From contig NZ_NIQU01000001.1 of assembly GCF_002741105.1 (NCBI RefSeq), positions 806,001-870,000 on the forward strand: a DNA stretch of 64,000 bases. Direction: 5' to 3'. Below the pieces are notes generated by a model. That model saw only the letters and a list, made by a program, of their open reading frames with translations, was not told the DNA's origin and searched no databases. Numbering within the stretch: the stretch's first letter is position 1; the number at the start of each line of letters is the position of its first letter. Shown here one piece after another: positions 57,801-64,000 of the stretch. Source of the DNA: Pseudomonas sediminis (GTDB lineage: Bacteria > Pseudomonadota > Gammaproteobacteria > Pseudomonadales > Pseudomonadaceae). The translations under genes and the position numbers were made by a program.

Positions 57801-58164
57801 GCAACTTGACCAGATAAGGCGCCAGCTCGCGCTGCTCGCCCTCGGTGTAGGCGAAAGGAATGCGCTCGGCGTAGGGCTCAAGGAAGAAGTCGAACGGGTT
57901 GAACACCGCCATCTCGGCGACCAGGTCCACCTCGACCTTGAACTCGCGAGTCTTCTCCGGGAACACCAGACGCGCCAGGTAATTACCCTGCGGGTCTTGC
58001 TGCCAGTTGATGAAGTATTCGGCCGGCTCGACTTTCAATGCGTAGGAGAGAATGCGCGTGCGGCTGTGCGGTGCCGGGCGCAGGCGCACGACCTGCGGCC
58101 CGAGATTGACCGCGCGGTCGTAGCGGTAGTGGGTGACATGATGCAGCGCGACATGAATCGACAC
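54871..58164 (-). CDS. Transglutaminase / DUF2126 protein
   Basis: This 1097-residue protein has an N-terminal beta domain and transglutaminase core (about residues 1-290; RDSAWLLVQLLRHLG with the preceding cysteine in AGSCRDSA, HAWCEVYLPGAGWVGLDPT) and a long C-terminal DUF2126 part. The start is GTG 58164, with AGGAGG five bases upstream. It is the first gene of an operon with the ATP-grasp/alpha-E and second transglutaminase genes. The set is known from genome surveys as a predicted peptide-modification system, without biochemical proof. Confidence 0.88.
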   Translation of the reverse strand: MSIHVALHHVTHYRYDRAVNLGPQVVRLRPAPHSRTRILSYALKVEPAEYFINWQQDPQGNYLARLVFPEKTREFKVEVDLVAEMAVFNPFDFFLEPYAERIPFAYTEGEQRELAPYLVKLPATPLFTKYLAGISRKPVPSIDFLVELNQRLSADIRYLIRMEPGVQTPEQSLELAAGSCRDSAWLLVQLLRHLGLAARFVSGYLIQLTADVKALDGPSGTDKDFTDLHAWCEVYLPGAGWVGLDPTSGLFAGEGHIPLACSPEPSSAAPITGGLDECEVEFEHLMSVERVWEAPRVTKPYSEAQWQAIQALGQQIDDDLHKHDVRLTMGGEPTFVALDYPDDDEWNTAALGPNKRRLAADLFYRLRNHYAPKALVHFGQGKWYPGEQLPRWSLNCFWRRDGEPLWHDPKLLADEKRGYGATAETAERFLGALAAHLGVDAGNVFPAYEDWFYYLWRERKLPDNVTPDDPRLSDPLERERLRKVFDQGLDSVVGHVLPLARQVVGEGWQSGRWFLRDEHCRLLPGDSALGYRLPLDSMPWVSQADYPYVNPVDPSQALPPLPSSAQIQRQLRGVWRGASAGPQSARPANGQSAAGIVRTALCAEPRDGRLYLFMPPLSHLEDYLELVAAIEAVAAELKCPVLLEGYEPPLDPRLQYFRVTPDPGVIEVNIHPAASWDELVERCKFLYEAARQSRLSSEKFMIDGRHTGTGGGNHFVLGGATPADSPFLRRPDLLRSLISYWHNHPSLSYLFSGLFIGPTSQAPRVDEARNDALYELEIAFAQMPEPGRDCPPWLVDRLLRNLLVDVTGNTHRAEFCIDKLYSPDSATGRLGLLELRAFEMPPHAQMSLAQQLLLRALIARFWQEPYRPAKLVRWGTELHDRYLLPHFIEQDFADVLQELGAFGYRLRSEWFAPHLEFRFPKAGDFMIKGIDLEVRQALEPWHVLGEEGAVGGTVRYVDSSLERLQVKVNGMAPDRYVLTCNGVPVPLRPTGKVGEFVGGVRFRAWQPASCLQPTIGVHAPLVFDLIDTWMQRSLGGCQYHVAHPGGRNYDSLPVNAYEAESRRLARFFRLGHSPGKRPVTQPIDNNELPMTLDLRRV

Positions 58165-58386
58165 GGCGGCCTCCTGCTAGCCTGGACGATACTCAGTGCA
58201 GCGCAAGACTTATGCCAGGGGCCAAACCACGCACCGTCTAGGCGGGCATGAACCCCCGCGCACCAGAAGCAGGCCTTGCGCGCACCAGAGTCGACATCAT
58301 GCACCATAGCGATGCATCGTTACGGCCAATTTGCCATGATCGACTTCTACCGTAGACTGCGCTGACTCCATGCAAGGACGTATGCC
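58165..58386. other. 222-base divergent intergenic region
   Basis: It separates the transglutaminase operon from the exporter-like operon and should carry both promoters. I saw no convincing -35/-10 pair or repeated motif. AAGGA precedes the 58387 ATG. Confidence 0.5.
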
Positions 58387-59169
58387 ATGCCGCGCCACAG
58401 CCCTCTCCCCTCCCTCTTTGGCCTGCTGATCTTTGCACTCAGCTCACTCGTACGGGCCGACGACCCGTTACTCGAGTCACTGGCGCCAGTCGCCACGCAA
58501 ACCGGCGAGCGCCAGGTACGCGGCGTACTGCGGGCCCGCAATCAGGCCGTACTGTCCAGTGAACTGCCTGGCCGCATCATCGAAATGCCCTTCAGCGATG
58601 GCCAGGACTTCAACAAAGGTGACGTTCTGGTACGTTTCGACTGCAGCGCCTATCAAGCGCAACTCAATGCAGCGCAAGCAGCTACCCGCGCCACCCGCGA
58701 AGAACTGAACCACAAGAAACAGCTGGCTGCTCTCAACTCGGTTGGCCGCTTCGAAGTAGCTTTGGCCGAGGCCCGGCAGGCTCAAGCCCAGGCGGAAACC
58801 CAGGTATACCAGGTGCAGGTGAAACGCTGCAGCGTCACCGCACCCTTCAATGGCCGTGTGGTTCTGCGCCGCGCCCAACCCCACGAAAGCGTGGCCAGCG
58901 GCACTCCACTGCTGGATGTCGTGGATAACGGCACACTGGAGATCTACCTGCTGGTGCCATCCAACTGGCTTAGCCGCCTGCAGGCGGGCCAGACCTTCGA
59001 TTTCACTCCCGATGAAACCGGCAAACCGCTCAAGGCCACGGTTAAACGCCTGGGTGCGCGTATCGACGAGGGCAGCCAGACCCTGCTGCTGATCGGCAGC
59101 CTGCCGGACGATACCAAGGGGCTGCTCGCCGGCATGAGCGGTACTGCGCAACTCCAGGTGACTGAATGA
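58387..59169 (+). CDS. Periplasmic adaptor subunit (HlyD/RND-adaptor type)
   Basis: This 260-residue protein has a signal peptide ending near SLVRA-DDP and a short adaptor fold: a beta-barrel/lipoyl part (SSELPGRIIEMPFSDGQDFNKGDVLVRFD), an alpha-hairpin (about residues 95-145) and a second lipoyl half (CSVTAPFNGRVVLRRAQPHESVASGTPLL). Start 58387 has AAGGA seven bases upstream. It overlaps the next gene by four bases. Unlike RND systems, no RND pump is encoded here; the partner is the M50/HlyD protein. Confidence 0.88.
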   Translation: MPRHSPLPSLFGLLIFALSSLVRADDPLLESLAPVATQTGERQVRGVLRARNQAVLSSELPGRIIEMPFSDGQDFNKGDVLVRFDCSAYQAQLNAAQAATRATREELNHKKQLAALNSVGRFEVALAEARQAQAQAETQVYQVQVKRCSVTAPFNGRVVLRRAQPHESVASGTPLLDVVDNGTLEIYLLVPSNWLSRLQAGQTFDFTPDETGKPLKATVKRLGARIDEGSQTLLLIGSLPDDTKGLLAGMSGTAQLQVTE

Positions 59170-60485
59170 ACGCACCACTGCCCGGAACAGCCGAGCGAGT
59201 CTTCGCCCTTTTTCTCGGGCTTGAGCAGCAGGCCCGCAAGGCTGGCAATACCGAGCAATTGGCCTTCGCCATGGTCAATGATGGCCAGGCACTGTTCGGC
59301 TTTCGCCACGCCGCCCTATTGATCGCCGGCAAGGTGCAGGCGCTGACCGGTATCAGCGTGGTGGAAGCGCATGCGCCATTCGTCGCCTTCGTCGAGCGCG
59401 CTACCGCGACCTTGCTCAAGCAAGAACGTCTGGACGAGGGTCATAACGTCGACCCCACGCATCTGGACGAACAGGCGCGCGCCGATATGAACGACCTGTC
59501 CGCGGCACATGCCTACTGGCTTCCCCTGAAGAATCGCAGCGGCGAAACCTTCGGCGGTCTATGGCTGGCCCGCGACCTGCCCTTCAACGAGGCCGAGCAA
59601 TCGCTGCTCAGGCAACTGGCCGACACCTATGCTCACGCCTGGCTGGCGCTGCAACCGCACAAGCCCTGGCGTATGCGCTGGCCGCGCAAGAAGCTGCTGG
59701 CCGTCGCGGCGGCGCTCTCGCTCCTGCTGCTGATCCCGGTACGCCAGTCAGTACTGGCACCTGCCGAAGTCGTCCCCCTGGGCGGCCGGGTGGTCGCCGC
59801 GCCACTGGATGGCGTGATCGCCGAATTTCTGGTCAAGCCCAATCAAAGCGTCGCCGCCGGTGACCTGCTGGTGCGCTTCGAGGCCACCAGCCTCAAGGCG
59901 CAGGCCGATGTGGCCGAGCGCGCCCTGGGCGTGGCCGAGGCCGAACTCAAGGCCAACAGCCAGCGCGCCTTCGCCGATGCAGAGTCCAGCGCACGCCTCG
60001 ACCTACTGGCCGCGCGCGTCGAGCAGAAGCGCGCCGAACGCGACTATGCCAGGCAACTGCTGGCGCGCAGCGAGGTACGCGCCGAACGTGCGGGCATCGC
60101 CGTTTTCGCCGACGCCGAGCGCCTGACCGGCAAGCCTGTGCAAACCGGTGAGCGGCTGATGCAGATCGCCGACCCGAGCCAGGCCGAATTGCGCATCGAG
60201 CTGCCAGTGGGTGACGCCATCACACTGCAGCCGGGCGCCGAAGTCGCGCTGTTTCTCGACAGCGACCCGCTCAATCGTCATGAAGCCCAGTTGGAGCGCT
60301 CCGCCTACGAAGCACAGACCACCGCCGCCGGACAATTGGCCTACCGCCTGGATGCGCGCTTCGTCGAGGCGCCGCCACGCGTGGGCCTACGTGGTACCGC
60401 CAAGCTGTTCGGCGACCGAGCGCCGCTGGCCTATTACCTACTGCGCCGGCCCCTGGCGGCGGCACGTCAGAGCCTGGGCTTCTGA
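59166..60485 (+). CDS. GAF-like domain plus HlyD-type membrane-fusion protein
   Basis: This 439-residue protein has an N-terminal cytoplasmic region (residues ~1-165) with a GAF-like pattern (AYWLPLKNRSGETFGGLWLARDLPFNEAEQSLLRQLADTYAHAW), one membrane span (LLAVAAALSLLLLIPV, ~175-192), and then a HlyD-type periplasmic region (VVAAPLDGVIAEFLVKPNQSVAAGDLLVRFEATSL) with a coiled coil. A cytoplasmic GAF-like sensor on an adaptor protein is unusual. It overlaps the previous and next genes by four and one bases. Confidence 0.82.
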   Translation: MNAPLPGTAERVFALFLGLEQQARKAGNTEQLAFAMVNDGQALFGFRHAALLIAGKVQALTGISVVEAHAPFVAFVERATATLLKQERLDEGHNVDPTHLDEQARADMNDLSAAHAYWLPLKNRSGETFGGLWLARDLPFNEAEQSLLRQLADTYAHAWLALQPHKPWRMRWPRKKLLAVAAALSLLLLIPVRQSVLAPAEVVPLGGRVVAAPLDGVIAEFLVKPNQSVAAGDLLVRFEATSLKAQADVAERALGVAEAELKANSQRAFADAESSARLDLLAARVEQKRAERDYARQLLARSEVRAERAGIAVFADAERLTGKPVQTGERLMQIADPSQAELRIELPVGDAITLQPGAEVALFLDSDPLNRHEAQLERSAYEAQTTAAGQLAYRLDARFVEAPPRVGLRGTAKLFGDRAPLAYYLLRRPLAAARQSLGF

Positions 60486-62578
60486 TGCTGCCCGCCCTGC
60501 GCCCCGATCTGCAGCTATCGCCAGCAGCGCCTGGCCTCGACGGCGCCCCGCAATGGACGCTGGCCGACCCACTACGCGGTCGCTACTTCAAACTCGGCGC
60601 CGCCGCCGTGCGCCTGCTACGCCACTGGACACTGGGTGAGCCGCAACAGGTGCTGGCAGCGGCCAACGCCGAGCCCGGCGTACCCTTGAGCCCGGCCGAA
60701 CTCGAGGACATGCTGCGCTTTCTCAGCAGCCATGACCTGATCGCCGCCCTGGACGAAAAACAGCGTGCCAGCTACGCGATGAAAGCAGCCGCACAGCGCC
60801 AAAGCCCGTGGAAGCGGGTACTGCATCAATACCTGTTCTTTCGCATTCCGCTGTGGCGGCCCGACCCTTTCCTCAATCGCGCCTGGCCTGTGCTTGAACG
60901 CCATGGCTCCTGGCTGCTGCGCTGGGGCCTGCCACTGGTCCTCGCGCTGGGTTTGTTCCTGGTGATACGCGACTGGCAGCGCTTTCTCTCGACGTTTCCT
61001 CATCTGTTCAGCCTCGGCGGCGCCCTGGCGTTCGGTATTGCGCTGACCTTCGCCAAGCTCTGTCACGAGTTCGGCCATGCCTTCATGGCCAAGCGCGCCG
61101 GCTGCCGGGTACAGAGCATGGGATTGGCCTTCATGGTGCTGCTGCCGATGTTCTACACCGATGTCAGCGATACCTGGCGCGTGCGCGACCGGCGCTCGCG
61201 ACTGCTGATCGGTGCAGGCGGCGTGTTCGCTGAACTGCTGCTGGCGGTGCTGGCATTGCTGGCCTGGTCATTGCTGCCGGACGGCCCCTTGCGTACCTCG
61301 GCCTTCATGCTGGCCAGCGCGACCTGGATCACCACGTTGGTGATCAACCTCAATCCCTTCATGCGCTTCGATGGTTATTTTCTGATCAGCGACCTGTGGG
61401 GCGTGGACAACCTGCAACACCGCGCCTTCGCCCTGTGCCGCTGGCGCCTGCGCGAAGCCCTGTTCGGCTATGGCGAACAGGCACCGGAACCCTGGTCACC
61501 CAGCATGACCCGGCGTCTGCTGATCTGGGGCTACGGCTCCTGGATATGGCGCGCAATCCTGTTCCTCGGCATCGCCCTGGCGGTCTATCACCTGTTCTTC
61601 AAAGTACTCGGCATCTTCCTGATGGTGGTTGAGCTGCTCTGGTTCATTGGCCTACCCATCTGGCGCGAGCTGGGCGAATGGTGGCAACGCCGTGAACAGG
61701 CCGACTCACGCAAGGTGCTGATCACCGGCCTGAGCCTTGGCGCGGTAATGCTGGTGCTGATCGTGCCCTGGCGCAGCTCGGTGGAAGTACCTGCAGTGCT
61801 CGAAGCCTCACGCACCAGCGCCCTGCATGCGCCAATGGCTGCGCGCTTGAAAGCCGTGCATGTGCAGGACGGGCAGAGCGTGGCAGCCGGCGATCTGCTG
61901 CTGGAGCTGGATTCGCCCGACCTGGACTCGCGCCAGGCCATCGTCCGGCGCGAGACCGAAATTCTTCAGCTGCAACTGCGCCGCCAGTCCGCACGCAGCG
62001 AAACGGCAGCCGATGCGGGCATCCTCGAACAACGCCTGGCCGAAGCCGTAGCCGAGTACCGTGGCCTGGCTGCCCAGCGTGAGCGCCTGCAACTGCGATC
62101 ACCGCAGGCCGGTGTGGTACGTGACCTGCAACGCGACCTGAGCGCGAATCGCTGGCTACACCCTGCCGAATCACTTGCACGCATCGTCGAGCCGGGACTA
62201 CGCCTGCGCGGCTATCTGGCCGAAGAAAATCTCTGGCGGATCGAAACGGGTAGCGAAGGACGCTTCATCACTGACGACCCGGCCCGCCCGGCGGTGAAAG
62301 TGCGCCTGGACGAAGTGGATGCTACCGGCGTCGCCTATCTGGAACTGGAAGCGCTCAGCTCTGATCACGGCGGCCCCATCGCCGTGCGCCGTGACGCACA
62401 GCGCCGCGCGGAACCGGTGCAAGCACAGTACGGCGTACGCCTGACGCTGCTGGATAACGCCATCCACCCTGATCATCCTCTGCGCGGCGTAGTGATACTG
62501 GACGGAGAGCGGCAGTCGCTGCTGGGCGCTGCCTGGCGGCGGATCGCGGCGCTTGGTGTGCGCGAAAGTGGTTTTTAG
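60485..62578 (+). CDS. PqqD-like / M50 site-2 protease / HlyD fusion protein
   Basis: This 697-residue membrane protein has three parts. Residues ~20-90 resemble a PqqD-type peptide-binding domain (RGRYFKLGAAAVRLLRHWTLGEPQQ, then an ELEDMLRFLSSHDLI end). Residues ~150-400 are an M50 site-2 protease core with the zinc motif H194-E195-x-x-H198 (HEFGHAF) and second motif N290-P291...D296-G297 (NPFMRFDG). Residues ~415-690 carry a membrane span and a HlyD-type region (APMAARLKAVHVQDGQSVAAGDLLLELDSPD). All catalytic residues are intact. It is the last of three overlapping genes before the adhesin. Confidence 0.85.
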   Translation: MLPALRPDLQLSPAAPGLDGAPQWTLADPLRGRYFKLGAAAVRLLRHWTLGEPQQVLAAANAEPGVPLSPAELEDMLRFLSSHDLIAALDEKQRASYAMKAAAQRQSPWKRVLHQYLFFRIPLWRPDPFLNRAWPVLERHGSWLLRWGLPLVLALGLFLVIRDWQRFLSTFPHLFSLGGALAFGIALTFAKLCHEFGHAFMAKRAGCRVQSMGLAFMVLLPMFYTDVSDTWRVRDRRSRLLIGAGGVFAELLLAVLALLAWSLLPDGPLRTSAFMLASATWITTLVINLNPFMRFDGYFLISDLWGVDNLQHRAFALCRWRLREALFGYGEQAPEPWSPSMTRRLLIWGYGSWIWRAILFLGIALAVYHLFFKVLGIFLMVVELLWFIGLPIWRELGEWWQRREQADSRKVLITGLSLGAVMLVLIVPWRSSVEVPAVLEASRTSALHAPMAARLKAVHVQDGQSVAAGDLLLELDSPDLDSRQAIVRRETEILQLQLRRQSARSETAADAGILEQRLAEAVAEYRGLAAQRERLQLRSPQAGVVRDLQRDLSANRWLHPAESLARIVEPGLRLRGYLAEENLWRIETGSEGRFITDDPARPAVKVRLDEVDATGVAYLELEALSSDHGGPIAVRRDAQRRAEPVQAQYGVRLTLLDNAIHPDHPLRGVVILDGERQSLLGAAWRRIAALGVRESGF

Positions 62579-62619
62579 TTATTGGTCGGAGCGCTCCGTA
62601 GGCGCCTATCTGGAGACCA

Positions 62620-62648
62620 TTGACAGCTAGACTCGAAGCGGTCCTAAT
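62620..62648 (+). promoter_or_regulatory. Candidate sigma-70 promoter for the adhesin gene
   Basis: TTGACA (62620-62625), a 17-base spacer, then CCTAAT (62643-62648). The -35 is perfect and the -10 matches four of six. It lies 47 bases upstream of the adhesin ATG. Confidence 0.5.
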
Positions 62649-62694
62649 CCGCCAGACCAAATAATGGCATGATGAAATCAAAGGGAGCTACTCC

Positions 62695-64000
62695 ATGTTT
62701 TGGACTACTAAGAAAGAATCATCGCGTAGCTCCCCAATCGCAGCATCCAAAACACCGCTAGCCATTTCCCTTGAGCCACGCATGCTGTTCGACGGTGCGG
62801 TAATGGCAACTGTCTCGGATGCGGCCTCCGACACGTCGCCCTCCCCCGATGGCACTCAAGCTCATAGTACGAGCGAAATCAGCGACAACCCAATGCCGCT
62901 CGCTGCGACTGCTGACCAGCGCCAAGAGGTTGTGTTCATCGATGGCAAGGTCAGCGACAAACAGCTATTGATAGATGGCATAAAGCCAGGCGTCGAGATT
63001 GTCATACTCGATAGCAACAAAGATGGGCTGCAGCAGATTGCCGATTATCTGCAAAACAGAGAGGGCATCGACGCCATACACATACTCAGTCATGGCGATA
63101 CCGGCCGTATCCTGCTGGGTGATACCTGGCTCGACAAAAATGGCATCGAAAATCGGAGTGAGTTGCTCGTTGCGCTTGGCAGTGCTCTCAGCGAAAACGG
63201 CGACATTTTGCTTTACGGCTGCAACGTAGGAGTAGACGGGGCGGGAGCCGAATTCATACAGGCATTTGCCGCAGCAACAAATGCCGACATTGCGGCCTCC
63301 AATGACCTGACTGGGCACAGTGTCTTGCAAGGCAATTGGGTTCTAGAAGTGAGCACGGGCAGGGTGGAGGCTTCGCCAGCCGTTTTAGCCTCAGCAACGG
63401 ATAACTATCTTTATACGTTAGAGCCCGTGGACCAAGACTTCGAAACCCCACCTGGTAGCGCTCCGTATTCATTTACTGGTTCACAGACCATCGATGGTGT
63501 CACCTACACCCTAGTATCGCCCGCTGGCGGCTTCTCCACCATCACGGCAACCGACGATTTCAGCATAACCCCGCAGGACCCCGGCAAGCTTTACGGTTAT
63601 GACCTAGCCCTCGTATTCAATCTGGATACGGGTAATGCAGGCATGCCTGGACCTCTGGACGCCCGCATCACCTCTGCCGATGGCAATGAATTCAAGCTGG
63701 TATCAATGGAGATCGATACTGGGACAAACATGGGCACTAGTCCGAACCTGACAATCAAGGGTTACCTCAATGGCGTTGAGGTGGCGTCCGATACAGTAAA
63801 CACGAGCGCATCAGACAGTACGGGCTCAATCACCTACACAAAAAATGCTGTTCCCGGTGGCTCGGGAGGCACGCTGACTTTTTCCAGTGCCTGGCAATAC
63901 ATCGATGAATTCAGGATCACTGGCAATGACACCATTGTTGCAGTTGACGATCTAAACTTTGCACCAGCGGTGCTTCCCAATGCAGCGCCCACTATCGGCA
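62695..64000 (+). CDS. Giant LEPR/DUF4347-type surface adhesin, N-terminal part (cut by window edge)
   Basis: An open frame runs from ATG 62695 (GGGAG upstream) to the window end: 435 codons with no stop. Residues 26-35 are LEPRMLFDGA, the N-terminal LEPR motif of giant adhesins. A DUF4347-like domain follows (about residues 78-240; VIFIDG-type start, IHILSHGDTGRILLG, LLYGCNVGVDGAG). The remainder looks like a beta-rich repeat region (FNLDTGNAGMPGPLD, DDLNFAP). There is no classical signal peptide. It is less GC-rich than the window's other genes, which could reflect transfer or fast evolution. The true length is unknown but probably thousands of residues. Confidence 0.85.
   Translation, partial: MFWTTKKESSRSSPIAASKTPLAISLEPRMLFDGAVMATVSDAASDTSPSPDGTQAHSTSEISDNPMPLAATADQRQEVVFIDGKVSDKQLLIDGIKPGVEIVILDSNKDGLQQIADYLQNREGIDAIHILSHGDTGRILLGDTWLDKNGIENRSELLVALGSALSENGDILLYGCNVGVDGAGAEFIQAFAAATNADIAASNDLTGHSVLQGNWVLEVSTGRVEASPAVLASATDNYLYTLEPVDQDFETPPGSAPYSFTGSQTIDGVTYTLVSPAGGFSTITATDDFSITPQDPGKLYGYDLALVFNLDTGNAGMPGPLDARITSADGNEFKLVSMEIDTGTNMGTSPNLTIKGYLNGVEVASDTVNTSASDSTGSITYTKNAVPGGSGGTLTFSSAWQYIDEFRITGNDTIVAVDDLNFAPAVLPNAAPTIG

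Overview
The window is a chromosomal segment of a high-GC gammaproteobacterium, almost certainly a Pseudomonas of the mendocina/oleovorans/alcaliphila type. The evidence is the gene content and order: urtBCDE, then ureD-ureA-GNAT-ureB-ureC, the oxaloacetate decarboxylase gene, desB-desC-desT, ureEFG and a nickel permease. As I recall, the same backbone lies around PA4858-PA4894 in P. aeruginosa. Codon use is strongly GC-biased except in the last 1.3 kb. No rRNA, tRNA, CRISPR array, prophage or classical insertion sequence was seen.

Layout. 1-3947: urea ABC transporter urtB(partial)-C-D-E. 4028-11194: a class II aldolase-like gene, a class III aminotransferase, a MocR regulator and a polar amino-acid ABC transporter. 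11476-13011: an SDR and a TauE/SafE permease. 13190-17696: urease structural operon ureD-ureA-mddA-like-GNAT-ureB-ureC. 17720-18432: a REP-associated tyrosine transposase between pairs of its own palindromes. 18455-23943: hemerythrin, DksA-like, oxaloacetate decarboxylase, an orphan T2SS F protein and three orphan periplasmic binding proteins. 24110-28970: membrane proteins, a YegD-type Hsp70, a hypothetical and a VOC protein. 29046-38475: Fe-alcohol dehydrogenase, aldehyde dehydrogenase, glutamine synthetase-like enzyme, an SDR/NTF2/LysR island and a TRAP transporter. 38634-41230: hydrolase, AEC transporter and a secreted 16-residue-repeat protein. 41318-44265: DesB/DesC acyl-CoA desaturase system with its repressor DesT. 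44429-46862: ureE-ureF-ureG-hupE/ureJ. 47053-51063: GDPD, LysE, LOG-family and DUF808 genes, with two intergenic regions rich in DnaA-box-like sequences. 51384-58164: transglutaminase / ATP-grasp-alpha-E / transglutaminase-DUF2126 operon. 58387-64000: three overlapping genes (adaptor, GAF-HlyD, PqqD-like/M50/HlyD) followed by the start of a giant LEPR/DUF4347 adhesin.

How it fits together. Urea is imported by UrtABCDE, hydrolysed by UreABC, and the enzyme is metallated by UreDEFG with nickel brought in by HupE/UreJ. The two halves of the urease system are about 27 kb apart, and each is preceded by a near-consensus sigma-54 (-24/-12) promoter, so both probably respond to nitrogen limitation. 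The genes at 29-38 kb look like uptake and oxidation of an amine, alcohol or aldehyde-type carbon/nitrogen source.

The most promising under-described system is at 58387-64000. An intramembrane metalloprotease carries a PqqD-like N-terminal domain and a C-terminal HlyD-type domain. It is encoded with two further HlyD-type proteins directly ahead of a giant surface protein with an N-terminal LEPRMLFDGA motif. No ABC ATPase is visible in the window. I propose a protease-coupled export or processing route in which the PqqD-like domain reads the adhesin leader. Three other items stand out: a palindromic MITE-like family (three copies), abundant REP-type palindromes with a resident RAYT gene, and the paired DnaA-box-like intergenic regions.
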